Origin: Hyperoodon ampullatus
Lineage: Eukaryota; Chordata; Mammalia; Artiodactyla; Ziphiidae
DNA length: 64,000 nt
Direction: 5' to 3'
Assembly (NCBI GenBank): GCA_949752795.1
Contig: OX457057.1
Coordinates: 104,993,513 to 105,057,512 of the forward strand
Shown here piece after piece: positions 26,276 through 39,127 of the stretch. Both the position numbers and the translations under genes were made by a program. Each line of letters starts with the position of its first letter. The stretch's first letter is position 1. The notes under the pieces were generated by a model, which did not search any database, had not been told where the DNA came from, and worked only from the letters and a program-made list of their open reading frames with translations.

Positions 26276-26804
26276 TTATTCAAACTGATAAATAGGCAAT
26301 TTACTGATGAAATTCTTAGTGGTTGGCGTTTTGAACCTCTTCCTAGCTGTATATACAGAAGCTATAGGCAAAGAGAGATGATTTTTAAAACTGGTTTAAG
26401 TTTTAAAAGTATATTGTTTCTTACTGTGGTATGCTTTAAAAGGTTAGGGACTAAATAAATCTAATTCAAAATCTGAGCTCTAAAATGTTTTCATATATGT
26501 ATGTGTTATATTAAAAGGACTTTTAAATTGTCTTGACTTTTTAAAAAATAATTGGTGCACAATACGGTTACCTGTCTCATTTGATTTGGCACCAAAACAG
26601 AATATGTAATGTGTTTATGTCTAGCTTGGCATTTGTTTCCAAACGATTACTAGACTTTTGTCAGTTTAGTTAGATATAGCAGTATGTTGATGTACATTAT
26701 TTATGAGAAATATTTCACGTCAGAATAATAGGAATATTTATGAGAAAATCAAATGCGGATCTTTTAAAATCACTGATTTTGCAAAACAGCAACAATAAAA
26801 ATAA

Positions 26805-27143
<339 letters not shown>

Positions 27144-27566
27144 TAGTGCCATGTATCCTCATCCATGTTACCTCATGTTCAGTAACTGTAGGGCTACTTT
27201 CATTTTTTTGATGGAAAAATTTAGTTTGTTTCTTAAGCAGTAGAAGTAAACCTTAAAATCCAGTTCAGTTTTCTATTAGAACTATTTTCCTTGTAGTATT
27301 CACTCATTATTCTTACTGAATAACTAAAGGAGTCATTTAAATGGCAGGTTTTCACTATGATTATAAAATTTCTGTACTTGCCTATTAATGCTTACCCTCT
27401 GGGGGAAAAATAAAATCATTGTGAAATTGCCCAGATTCACAGCCTGGGTAGATTAACCCCCATTCACTTCAGCTTGTGTTCAGAGTAATTCCTTAGTGGC
27501 ACCATAAGAAGGACTAGTGAATTGTTAAAAATTTTCTACATTGAAAGACAAAAAAAAACCCAACAC

Positions 27567-27585
27567 ACTCTCTCTCTTTCTCTCT

Positions 27586-27632
<47 letters not shown>

Positions 27633-27660
27633 TACACGTGTGTGTGTGTGTGTCTGTGTA
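27567..27660 (+). repeat. Compound (TC)n(TA)n(CA)n(TG)n microsatellite
   Basis: TC-rich start, about 14 TA units, CA units, then acgtg and about 8 TG units. The CA/TG halves are complementary around cacgtg, so the tract can fold into a hairpin and alternates purine and pyrimidine. Confidence 0.95.
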
Positions 27661-29251
27661 TTTGTAATGAGGACTTTTTAATGGTTAGTAAAGTAAGCAA
27701 ATTGTTTACTCATAAAATGCTAGCCTTTCAGAGAATTCCATTATCATCATCAGTACCTGGGAGGAAGAGAAATCATTAGAGTTTTCATGAAAGTATAGCT
27801 TATCACTGGGAGTGAGGAGGTGTTTTATTCTCTAAGACATACTAATTATGATAAATAGTACTAATTATGATGGATATTCATATTCAAATTGTTTAGCTTA
27901 AACTTGCAATCTAGATAGAATGAGGACATCCTAGGTGAGGTAAGTAGTGTTAGTAAATTGCTCAGACAAGAATGTGCAAGATGTGTTTTAGGGCAGAATA
28001 TAGACCAATTTATGTAAAAAGGTTTCACAGGGGCAACTCCAGAGAGAGAAGTTTGCAGCCATTATGTAGATGGCCTTACATGCCAGATCAAGGCATGAAT
28101 ACTTTACTCAGTGCTTCAGGAATAACACACACATACTTAGTTTTCTCAGTTACTATATAAGTGTTTCTCATATGGCAGGTGGGGATTAAAAGTCCTTTGC
28201 CTGTCTAAAAAGCCCCTCAAATCTTCTTTTCCTTCACCATCTCCTACCCACCAAAGCTCCCTGACTTTAAGAATCCGTTATGGGACTACTAAAGGTTTTT
28301 GAAAGGGGAAGGAACTACTGAAGACTTTCTAGTGGGGAGTAACAAAACAAAAGGATCTGATTATAATCTGCAAATTGGTGGGTTTTGGAGACCACTGTGA
28401 TAATCTAGGAATAATGTGATAAAGACGAACTAAGGTTAGGACACTTATGTGTCATTTGTCATTCAGACATAGATGGTCCTTATGGAGTTTAACAATAAGA
28501 ATATTAATATGGAAACAAGGCAGTTATGAATACAGAGCAGGAACAGATGAAGCATTTACTGATGCTGCTTTTCTCTGACTACCTGGGTCCAAAATTGGAA
28601 ACACAGCTGCTAGTGAAACTCCCTGTGCAGGAGGGTCCTGCTGCAGTTAAGAGATAGACAAAATGTTGGCACAATGGTTTGGGAATAGGACACACACAGA
28701 GACACACACACACACTTCTGTTGTGTAGCAATGGCTTTTACTAACGCTTACATATATCAAGCAATATTTTATATACGGGAAATAGGTAAAGTAATCCTGC
28801 AATGAATATGACTTGAATGTCCACTAATATTTAATGCTTCTTATTTAGAGGAATATGGGAGTTGTATCTGAATCATTGGGGCAGGGAGGTGAGGGGTGGT
28901 GGCAGAAATTCATCTTTTCACTGAGAAACACTAAAGGATAATTTATCCTTTCCCTAAGGTTCTCTTTTTTCCTGTGCGCCTTCTTAAAGGTTTGACAAGC
29001 TCAAACTTTAACCCATATCTGTCCATATTTGAATTACAGAGTTAAAATTTTGCTTCTGTAGCCTATATGGACACACACAAACTCTGAAGAACAAGAACGG
29101 AAATAATTATACTTAAAATTCAAGTTTCAAAAGTATGACATGATGAGAAGGGGGTGCAGTGTGGAGACAGAAGAGAAGAACTCACATCTTAAATAGAATT
29201 TTCCTTCTTGCCCACCACTGGCTCCCATGTTGGGTTTAAAGAAAGAAAATG

Positions 29252-29442
29252 GGGGCTTCCCTGGTGGCGCAGTGGTTGAGAGTCCGCCTGCCGATGCAGG
29301 GGACACGGGTTCGTGCCCCGGTCTGGGAAGATCCCACATGCCGCGGAGCGGCTGGGCCCGTGAGCCATGGCCGCTGGGCCTGTGCGTCCGGAGCCTGTGC
29401 TCCGCAACGGGAGAGGCCACAACAGTGAGAGGCCCACATAAC

Positions 29443-29480
<38 letters not shown>
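29252..29480 (+). repeat. CHR-type SINE, short form, near-consensus
   Basis: gggcttccctggtggcgcag start, B-box gggttcgtgccc, end ggcccacataacgc and about 37 uninterrupted A bases. Target duplication aaagaaagaaaatggg at 29238-29253 and 29479-29494 (edges overlap the element ends). The long clean A tail and few changes suggest a recent insertion. Confidence 0.97.
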
Positions 29481-29483
<3 letters not shown>

Positions 29484-29731
29484 AAGAAAATGGGAGACAA
29501 GCTGGGATAGAATAGTGGTATCTTATGTCTTCTGTAGCTTTAACTATTCCAATTTACATCTTCAAATTTCCAAACTTGAATATGTTATGCATGAAAATGT
29601 GCCTTTGAGAAACGTCTCTAAATGGCTTAAAGATTAGTCATGCCTCCCTGATACTTTCACAGTATCCTTAAACTGGTCTGATGTTCTACAGTGGTAAAGA
29701 TACATGATCATTGTGAAGAATATGTTTAAAA

Positions 29732-30488
29732 ACGTATTCATGTAAATTGATACAGGCAGTGTGGAGAACAGTATGGAGGTATCTTAGAAAACTAAAAATA
29801 GAACTACCATATGACCCAGCAATCCCACTACTGAGCATATACCCTGAGAAAACCATAATTCAAAAAGAGTCATGTACCACAGTGTTCATTGCAGCACTGT
29901 TTACAGTAGCCAGGACATGGAAGCAACCTAAGTGTCCATTGACAGATGAATGGATAAAGAAGATGTGGCACATATATACAATGGAATATTACTCAGCCAT
30001 AAAAAGAAACGAAATTGAGTTATTTGTAGTAAGGTGGATGGACCTAGAGTCTGTCACACAGAGTGAAGTAAGTCAGAAAGAGAAAAACAAATACTGTATG
30101 CTAACACATATATATGGAATCTAAAAAAAAAAAAGTTTCTGAAGAACCTAAGGGCAGGACAGGAATAAAGACACAGACGTAGAGAATGGACTTGAGGACA
30201 CGGGGAGGGGGATGGGTAAGCTGGGACGAAGTGAGAGAGTGTCATGGACATATATACACTACCAAATGTAAAATAGATAGCTAGTGGGAAGCAGCCACAT
30301 AGCACAGGGGATCAGCTCGGTGCTTTTTGACCACCTAGAGAGGTGGGATAGGGAGGGTGGAGGGAGACGCAAGAGGGAGGGGATATGGGGATATATGTAT
30401 ATGTATAGCTGGTTCACTTTGTTATACAGCAGAAACTAACACAACATTATAAAGCAATTATACTCCAATAAAGATGTAAAAAAAAAAG
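29732..30488 (+). repeat. L1 3' end (ORF2 tail plus 3'UTR)
   Basis: Sense ORF2 C-terminus ([44 protein letters not shown]), then a 3'UTR ending agaaactaacacaacattat ... ctccaataaagatg and poly(A). Short duplication tgtttaaaa at 29723-29731 and 30489-30497. Its 3'UTR differs from that of the L1 at 38-43 kb, so it belongs to another subfamily. Confidence 0.9.
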
Positions 30489-30716
30489 TGTTTAAAATAC
30501 TTAGAGAAAAGTACCAAACCTTTGGTAAGGAGACTTTAAAAACCAAGCTGTAATCAAAATGGAACTATATAAAAATAAACAATTTGATTAAATAAACACT
30601 TTTAGTGTTAATTAGCTTTTCATTAGAGAGGAGGAAGACCAAACAAGTAAAATCTTATTCTGAAACTGTCAAATTCTCATCGAGATCTCTGTAAACTTTT
30701 GACTGTGGCTCCTTAA

Positions 30717-30896
<180 letters not shown>

Positions 30897-31085
30897 TAAG
30901 TAGATGCCTTAAAAAATTTTTTTTAATTGTAGGCGGGTTTTGCTCTGTGGTCACTACATGATGAATTATGACTGTGATGTTGCACTAAATTTTATTACAA
31001 AAATCTTTTTATGTAATTGAGTCTTCAGTTTTTAGCTACATCTCATGAAGGCATTTTGTCAAATAAGAGTACCTTTATTTTGTAT

Positions 31086-31262
31086 TTAGCTCTTTACTAT
31101 GCATTAGAATCACCTAGAAGACTTCTTAAAATACAGATTACCAGGCCATGCCCAGTTTCTGATTCAGTAGGTCTAGGGTGGACCCTAAGAATTTACATTT
31201 CTGACAAACTCCCTGGTGGTACGGATGATGCTGGTCCTGGAATCACACCTCAACTCCCTGTT
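31086..31262 (+). repeat. MER5A-like hAT element
   Basis: tgcattagaatcacctagaa, gtttctgattcagtaggtct, then gatgatgctggtcctgg. These are the standard MER5A blocks in order. Ends eroded. Confidence 0.8.
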
Positions 31263-32029
31263 CTAGCTAATGAAATCTGTTAGGAACAATCATAGAGTTT
31301 TGATGGCTACTAGAGGGTGTATGACCATAGCCACTCATCCTCCCGGTAAGGTTTCCTGTAAAGATATCTGAATAAAGGGAATAATTGAAAAGAAAAAAGA
31401 CAGCTTTATTATTTGGGCTTATACTCAGAATCTCAGGCAGAATTTTATACTTTCCTGGAAGAAGGTGGAGACCTTAAATATGTCTACTATCCAAAAACCC
31501 TGCAAAGTAAGGTCCTTAATACCTTCTTTTAAATTTCACATTTCTATTTCCAATCAGTCTCTACCTGAATATCTCATAAACTGTCACTACATTTGTTCCA
31601 AAAAATGTTATTTCCAGACATTGTTCAGGTTATTTGAGGATATATCAGTAGGCAAAAGGGAAAAAAATTCTCAGTCTCTTGGACTTTACATTCTAGTATA
31701 CTTCTAGCTTACATTCTGGTGTATTATGGTTTAAATGTACATGTCTCAAACTACGTTTCTTATCCTAAATGGCAATCTTACTCCAATTTTTCTTTTATTA
31801 TCCCTGATATTTTTATTTTCCTATCTTCTCAGCTTGTACATTGTGGCTATTTCTTTTTTTCTCATTCTAATATATCACTTTCTTGTTATAGCATTTCTTT
31901 ATTTTGCCCCCTCTTTTCCGTATCTGTAGTTGACCCTAGACCAAACCCTTATTTTGTTGAGATGGTTTAGTCAGTTCCCTACCTCCAGTCATTTCTTGTA
32001 TTTGTTTATCCTGTGTGATTAGGCTTGAG

Positions 32030-32180
32030 ACTGTACGAGATAGTTGAAAGAGCCCTGGACTGGAAGATGAAACCGCAGGAGCTTTAGTTATACACTTGCT
32101 ACAACCTAGCTGAATGAATATGTCAAAATAAAACTTCCTTGCTTTCAGTTTTCATAGTTGTCAACTGTGGAATTTGACGC
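32030..32180 (+). repeat. MIR-like fragment
   Basis: gttgaaagagccctggactg, then ttcagttttcatagttgtca. Weak but ordered MIR resemblance. Confidence 0.4.
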
Positions 32181-33069
32181 AAATTATGTAAGATCTCTTT
32201 TTAAAGTTTTTTTTACTGTTTTTTTAAGCCCAGAAAAATCGTAAGAATAGTACAATGATTGTATCTTTCACTTAGATTTACCTTTTGTTAATTTTTGCTG
32301 CATTCCCGTACCCCCATGTATATGTATACATAGACACAGTTCTACTTGTTTGCTTATTTATTTATTTGCTTTATAATTTGAGAGTTACCAGCATTCTGTT
32401 ATTTACCCAGAAGTTTTTAGGAAAAGGGCATAATCTTACACAATCACAATAGTTATCACGTTTGTGAAACTTAACATTCATACAGTACTGCTGCTTAGTA
32501 TGTAGTCCATTTTCAAATTTCTCAATTGTTCTAATAATATACTTTATAACTTTTTTTTTTAACCCCAACCCAGGGTCCAATAAAGGATCAATTGTTGCAT
32601 TTGCTTGTCATGCTTCTTTAGTCTACTTTAACCTAGAACAAAGTTTCCTTATTCTTCTTTTGTCTTTTATGACATTGACATTAAGTATTCAGACTAGTTG
32701 TTTTGAAGAATGTCCCTCAATTTAGATATTTGTGATTGTTTCCTTATGATCAGATTTAGGTTAAACATTTTTGGCATGAATATTATATAGATGATGTGGC
32801 CGCATTTCATCTCATAAAGAGGCACATGATAACGGCTTAACTCATTGATGATTTTAAATTTGATCATAAGGTTAGATTTGATTATAAGGTCATGTAAAGA
32901 ATCTTTTTTCTTTTTGTAATAAGTGATCTGTGGAGTGATAACTTTGAGACTGTGTGAATATCCTTTTTCCAACAGTCTTTCTCACTCAGTGTTACTAGCA
33001 TCTTTCCTGAGCATCTTGCCTGAATTGAATGTTACTACAGTAGTGGTAAAATGCTGATTTTGAGGCCTC

Positions 33070-33420
33070 CTGTAGTCTTAGAAATTACTTGATTTTCAAC
33101 ATTCATATGCCATTTTCTTCATGTCACTCTTCTGCTCAAAAGCTCCAATGGCTCATTCATCTCTAGCTTCATTTCTCACTTCTTTTCTTTATATATTCTA
33201 TCCTTAAACCAAGTTAATCTGTTTATATATCTATCTATCTATAATTTGTTCTTTTGAATTTCATTGTCTATTTCATATTTCTTTGGCTCTGGCAGGAATG
33301 TCTTTATTCTTTCTCTCAGTTAATGCCCCTCTCTAAATAAAGTTCAGATCTTACCTCTTGCAGGTTGGCTTTCATAATTAGTTCTCAAATGCCTCCTCAG
33401 TACACACCTTGAGCCCTTTA
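33070..33420 (+). repeat. L2 LINE fragment
   Basis: cttctgctcaaaagctccaa with tggctcattcatctctagc, ctggcaggaatgtctttatt, then cctcctcagtacacacc. L2 3' region, eroded. Confidence 0.55.
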
Positions 33421-34074
33421 GCACATAGGGTAGGGCTGCAAATATATACCTGCCATGCTGCTTTTCCCCTTGCAGTATATGGAATATCACCAGTTGACCT
33501 TGGTACTTTTCGCTGCCAAGTTCAAGTTCAGGAAGAATCCTTCTCAACCCAGTACTCTAGGTAACCAGTTATATGTGTATACACACACACACAAATACAT
33601 TTGGATCAATAAAAGTAGAAAAAGTCAAAGGAGGAATCATACAGGTATTTATAACAAAACCTAGGCTAAGAAAATTATCACAGTTGAGCACTACATTCAT
33701 TTCACCTCAGCTCAATTGTTGCATCTTTATTTGAAGGTCTGATAAATTGAGAAGGGTGTGCATGTTGAGGATACATTTCAGTCAGTTTTTCTTGAGTTCA
33801 TATATGTCAGGTATTAAATGGCTAAGAAAAATCACAGGTTAGTTGGAAACATAGTCTTCTTAATGAATTTATTATTAAAAGAAAAGAGAAATACATAAAA
33901 TTAAGACCAAGTTTACCACCATGCTGTGTCTGCTTTCACTGGTATCAGAATCTGCAGGGCAGAAGTTGTTTTGCGTGTGTACACCTGTCTGTGTATCTTG
34001 CTTGTGTGCTTTTTCCCCCTTCCTATCTTAAAATTCAAAATTTGAATATAATGGCAAAATTCTGGAAAACTATA

Positions 34075-34330
34075 TAAGAGTATGTCCAGACTTTTAGATA
34101 GTGAAAGCTATGGAAAAAGATGTACATGGATGTTTATTGAAGTTATAAAAATAAAGAGTTACTATATGTTCAATACTAGTTGAAAGGTTAAATAAATTAT
34201 GGCACATCCACAACGGGTATTATGGAACCAATAGCAATTATAGACTCGTCACAGTATAATGTTAAGTGAGCTATTAAGTGCACATATACATATATAGATG
34301 CACATCTTAATATTATTTCAATAACATCAA
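34075..34330 (+). repeat. Old L1/HAL1 3' scrap
   Basis: gttaaataaattatggcaca, then tattatggaaccaatag. LINE ORF2-end phrase, diverged. Confidence 0.45.
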
Positions 34331-35384
34331 AATGTATACTGTGATTTAGCTTAATTGGTGTTATTCTTTTAAATCCATTTCTGGTTTTGCTTTTGTAATC
34401 AGGTAAAAATTTTTTTTAAATAAATTAAACTGCAGTCACATTTTCCTGTCTCAAATTCATTTGCTGTCTTTGTGCCTAGAATCAAGACATCTTTTGAGCT
34501 GCAAAAAAATTTAGAGATCCAACATACACCACTGCAACCCATCCCTCCCTTCTACACATAGACATTCCCAATGCTAAAAATCTCTTTACAACATACTGAA
34601 TATTTTGTCATAAATTCTTTTGTTAATCTCTAGTTTTTTGTTAATCTCTAGTTAACAGGCAGCTCACTGCCTCATAAGGCTAACCCATTACATTGTTCAG
34701 AAGCTTTCATTGTTAGAAATATCTTTCTTATATTGAGTTAAAATCTGCTTCACTGTGCGTTCCATTCAGTGATCCATACTTTACCATTTGGAAATACGGA
34801 GTCTTCTACATGGATGTTAACTAAAAATACTTGTATTTATCAGGCTAAAGGTGACAAGTTTCTGTACTATTTCTTTCCGATACCAGTCTGGTTGACTTCT
34901 CTGGAGATGATTCCATGGTTTTTTAGACTGAACACTGCATTTAAGATGTGAATAAACCAGTGCAGAGTACCAGTTGCTAATTTGGTCTTTATTCCTCATC
35001 AAAGCAAGATACTATTGTATTCTGTATTCTGGTAGCCCTGTCAATATAGCTTGAAATTTTGATATTGGTCTTTTTTTTTTTTTAACATGAACTAAGATAA
35101 TTATTTTCTATCTTACATTGGTATGATTAGCTTTTATGAAATTTATTACATTTTACCTTTATCCATTATTAAATCTTATTTTGTTAGATTTAACATATTC
35201 TAATTTATTGAAATTTTTTTGAACTCTTGAGTTTTTCATTTAATGTATTAGCTATTCTAGCTTTGTGTCACTTACAGATTTAATAGGTATGCCTTTTCTG
35301 TATATACCCAAGTTAATCAAACATTAAAGACATCTAACCTATGTATTCTTAACCAGTTCATACTTATCTATCTTTTCCCAACTC

Positions 35385-35560
35385 TTTCCCTTAATAGCTG
35401 TGTGACGTTGGACAAGTTACTTAATTTCTCTACGTCAGTTTCATCATCCGTAAAAGAGGAATTACTAATAGTATCATCTCAAGGGCTTGTTATGGGGATT
35501 AATATAGTGAAGCCCTTAGAATTATACCTGGCACAAAATACAAGATAGCAGGTATAAAGT
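35385..35560 (+). repeat. MIR SINE
   Basis: Clear MIR order: agctgtgtgacgttggacaa, gttacttaatttctctacgt, cagtttcatcatccgtaaaa, cctggcacaaaa. Confidence 0.85.
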
Positions 35561-36089
35561 CGCTATAGGACAGTAGGGCTGGGAGCTGGGGAAAAAAGGT
35601 AGACGTGAAGCAATGGAGAACAAGGACAAACTAGAACTCACAAGGACAAACGATCCCACATACGTGTCTCACTGCCTCCAGCGTTGATAAACAGGTGACT
35701 TGCAGAAGTAGCTGGCACCTTCTGCCACGGGGCTATACATGCCTGGCCTGGGAATTGGAGAAATTGATGAGGAGCTCCAACAGGAACTGCAGAAATTGCA
35801 GGTTTGGCAGCTGCCCCACACCTCCAAGGTGAGCCAGGTAATCACTGACAACATGCCTAACTTTAACAGCATGTGGCAACTCTGCATCACCCCTCAGACC
35901 ATTATGGCTCCTGCTTTACTTCAGCCTCCGCATCACATGCGTATGTTTTTGTATCCAACCCTAACCCAGAATCATACAGAGAAAGTAATTCTGACAAATA
36001 CAGTTCCAGCTTAGCTATGCTGACAAAGTATACAATCACCACAGGAGACAGGTCCCTCCAGATAGTGAAAAATATTATAACCTACTTTA

Positions 36090-37010
36090 TATCATATGGT
36101 ATACAGTATTTGTATATAAAAGAGATCATTTTAAAAGTATTATAAAGCTATACTAATTAAAAGGGTTTAGTAGTAGTACAAGAATAAATGGAACAGTGGA
36201 ACAGGATACAGTTTGGAAATAGGCCCACTTATATGTAGAAATGTTATCTTTGAAACATGGCAGTTCAGATCATTGAGGAAATATTAAATAATTTAATAAA
36301 GGAAGTTAGAAAAATTATCCATTAGAAAAAAAATAAAACTGGATTCCTGTAAATACTAAAACTGATCTTATAGAACATAGCTTTAAATATTAAAAATGAA
36401 ATAAAATCCTGAAAAAATTTGGAAGTTTTTTTTTCTCCCAGCTCTGGGGGTGAAGATGGCATGACACAAAACCCAGAAACCATAGAAGAAAAAGATTTAA
36501 ATTTTTAACTACAGAAAAATGGACATCTGTAAGAAAAAAAAAGAACATTAAACAAAGTAAGACAGATGACACACTGGGAAAACATATTTGCAATACATTT
36601 GATAGTCAATGGGTAAATTTTCTTAAAATGTGAAATTATTAAGGAATAAGTATTAAGTTAAAATAAGTAAAGGCAGTTCACTGCAAAATACAGATGGAAA
36701 ATACCATAAATACATGAAAAATAAATATTTGACCCACTCATAAAGAAATGAAATAAAACTAATAATCAAATACCATGTTTAACTATCAGATTACTTAAGA
36801 TTTGAAAAGTTTGCAGTCTGATGTTAACAAGGATGTATGGATCCAGTCACTTATAAACGCTGGAAGTGAGAATATATGTTGTTTGATGTGAGTGGTGAAA
36901 TCTGAAAAAGAACCAGTTGAAATATTAAGAGCACATTAATTTTGCTTCAGTAATCCTACTTCTAGAAGTTATGCTACAGGTATACTTCCCCGAGTGAGAA
37001 AGATGGATAA
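36090..37010 (+). repeat. Ancient L1 ORF2 fragment
   Basis: Sense phrases of degenerate L1 ORF2: aaaagtattataaagctata, aacagtggaacaggatacag, aaaactggattcctgtaaat, ttgaaaagtttgcagtctga, ggtatacttccc. No usable frame. Confidence 0.6.
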
Positions 37011-37084
37011 AAAAGATTGCTCCTTACTTCCATATTGTTTATATTCTTTGCTCTTATACTGAATAATTAAGATTAAGTGCTGCA

Positions 37085-37310
37085 TGTACCTTCTTAGGCA
37101 CATCTCCTGTTACAACACTTTCCCCATGCATTTATTTGATCCATACCTGCCTACTGTACATTTTCAATTATGTGTTTTTACGCTTGCTTTCCCTTCTGCA
37201 TGAAACTTATCATTCCTTTTTTTCATCCCTTACAAAATCCTATTACTTTGTCAAGGTTTAGCTCAAATATCACTATCTCTGTGAGTCCTCTTCAACACTA
37301 AGACAGAATT
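37085..37310 (+). repeat. L2 LINE fragment
   Basis: tttcccttctgcatgaaact, then gtcaaggtttagctcaaata and tcactatctctgtgagtcct. L2 3' coding region and UTR, eroded. Confidence 0.65.
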
Positions 37311-37683
37311 AAGCCATTTTTAGGTATACTTACAATACCTCCTTTGTTCTGATAGTCTACGTGAAATATTAATATCCTCACTGCTTAGTTTCATGTTTGG
37401 GATAGAGTATACATACATTTTCAGTGATTTTTGTTGAACTGTACAGAATTAACAGCATAGCACTTGTCATGTTAAAATTAATCATATAAACATCTATCTC
37501 CTCTGTCTTGTGTAGGACCCCAGAAATCAAGGCTAATGTGGCTGTTTTTAATATAAATATTTTTTAAAGTGTAAAACCAGTATGTGGATAGAGCAAAATG
37601 AATTAAGTAGTATAGAACAGAAAAAATGAAAAATAAAAGTTTCTCTGTATTCCACATCTAGTTTCACTTCCCAAAGATAACTA

Positions 37684-38026
37684 CAGTTGACCCTTGGACA
37701 ACAGAGGTTCAAGCATGCAGATCCACTTATATACAGATTATTTTCAATAAATATATTGGAAAGTTTTTGGAGATTTGTGAAAATTTGAAAAAATATGCAG
37801 GTGAACTGAGTGGTCTAGAAATATTGAAAAAAATTAAGGAAAAGGTACATCATGAATTCATAAAATATATGTACATACTGGTCCATTTTACCATTTATTG
37901 CCATAAAATATTCACAAATCTATTATTAAAAGTTAAAATGTCTTAAAACTTACACAAACACTTAGACTATAGATGGCGACATTTGCATCCAGTGATTCGA
38001 GTATATGCTTAAAATGCCTCGTGATG
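37684..38026 (+). mobile_element. Tigger2-like DNA transposon, 5' part
   Basis: Begins with a pogo-type terminal repeat cagttgacccttggacaaca directly after TA (37682-37683), then the usual Tigger2/MER8 left region. It is interrupted at 38026 by an L1 whose target duplication is aaaatgcctcgtgatg (38011-38026) against aaaatgcctagtgatg (43282-43297). The element resumes at 43298 and carries a broken transposase. Confidence 0.85.
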
Positions 38027-38164
38027 GACCAGTCCCTCCCATCAGGAAACTTACACAAGCCTCTTAGATAGCCTCATCCACCAGAGGGCAGGCAGCAGAA
38101 GCAAGAAAAACTACAGTCCTGCAGCCTGTGGAACAAAAACCACATTCACAGAAAGATAGACAAG

Positions 38165-39066
38165 ATGAAAAGGCAGAGGGCTATGTACCAGATGAAGGAA
38201 CAAGATGAAACCCCAGAAAAACAACAAAATGAAGTGGAGATAGGCAACCTTCCAGAAAAATAATTCAGAATAATGATAGTGAAGATGATCCAGGACCTCG
38301 GAAAAAGAATGGAGGCAAAGATTGAGAAGATGCAAGAAAGGTTTAACAAAGACCTAGGAGAATTAAAGAACGAAAAAACAGAGATGAACAATACAATAAC
38401 TGAAATGAAAACTACACTAGAAGGAATCAATAGCAGAATAACTGAGGCAGAAGAACGGATAAGTGACCTGGAAGACAGAATGGTGGAATTCACTGCTGCA
38501 GAACAGGATAAAGAAAAAAGAATGAAAAGAAATGAAGACAGCCTAAGAGACCTCTGGGACAACATTAAACACAGCAACATTCGCATTATAGGGGTCCCAG
38601 AAAGAGAAGAGAGAGAGAAAGGACCAGAGAAAATATTTGACGAGACTATAGTTGAAAACTTCCCTAACATGGGAAAGGAAATAGCCACCCAAGTCCAGGA
38701 AGCGCAGAGAGTCCCATACAGAATAAGCTCAAGGAGAAACACGCCGAGACCCATAGTAATCAAACTGGCAAAAATTAAAGACAAAGAAAAATTATTGAAA
38801 GCAGCAAGAGAAAAACGACAAATAACATACAAGGGAACTCCCATAAGGTTAACAGCTGATTTCTCAGCAGAAACTCTACAAGCCAGAAGGGAGTGGCATG
38901 ATATACTTAAAGTGATGAAAGGGAAGAAACTACAACCAAGATTACTCTAACTGGCAAGGATCTCATTCAGGTTCGATGGAGAAATCAAAAGCTTTACAGA
39001 CAAAAGTTAACTGAATTCAGCACCACCAAACCAGCTCTACAACAAATGCTAAAGGAACTTCTCTAA
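38165..39066 (+). pseudogene. L1 ORF1 pseudogene (RNA-binding coiled-coil protein)
   Basis: The frame starts at ATG 38165 (MKRQRAMYQMKEQDE). It is cut by an in-frame TAA at 38261-38263, reopens at ATG 38273 (in frame), and runs 225 codons to another TAA at 38948-38950. The 38273-38950 part has a long coiled coil (KEKTEMNNTITEMKTT, ISDLEDRMVE), then the RRM and C-terminal domain motifs (NIRIIGVPEREE, ADFSAETLQARREWHDI). It normally encodes the L1 RNP chaperone. The nonsense codons make it non-functional. Confidence 0.9.
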
Positions 39067-39127
39067 GTGGGAAACACAAGAGAAGAAAAGGACATACAAA
39101 AACAAACCCAAAACAATTAAGAAAATA

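Noticed and set aside
29285..29325. tRNA gene signals (A and B boxes)
   Set aside because: They are the promoter part of tRNA-derived SINEs; no complete cloverleaf is present. The same applies to the other SINE copies.
29127..29637. Open frames up to 136 codons with poly-Lys or poly-Phe
   Set aside because: Translation of a SINE and its A tail; no gene evidence.
35739..36014. 91-codon open frame beginning MPGLGIGEIDEELQQ
   Set aside because: No domain, splice sites or promoter, and it sits in decayed intronic sequence.
38146..38844. 232-codon minus-strand frame
   Set aside because: Exact antisense of L1 ORF1; its hydrophobic look comes from the complement of Lys/Glu-rich codons.
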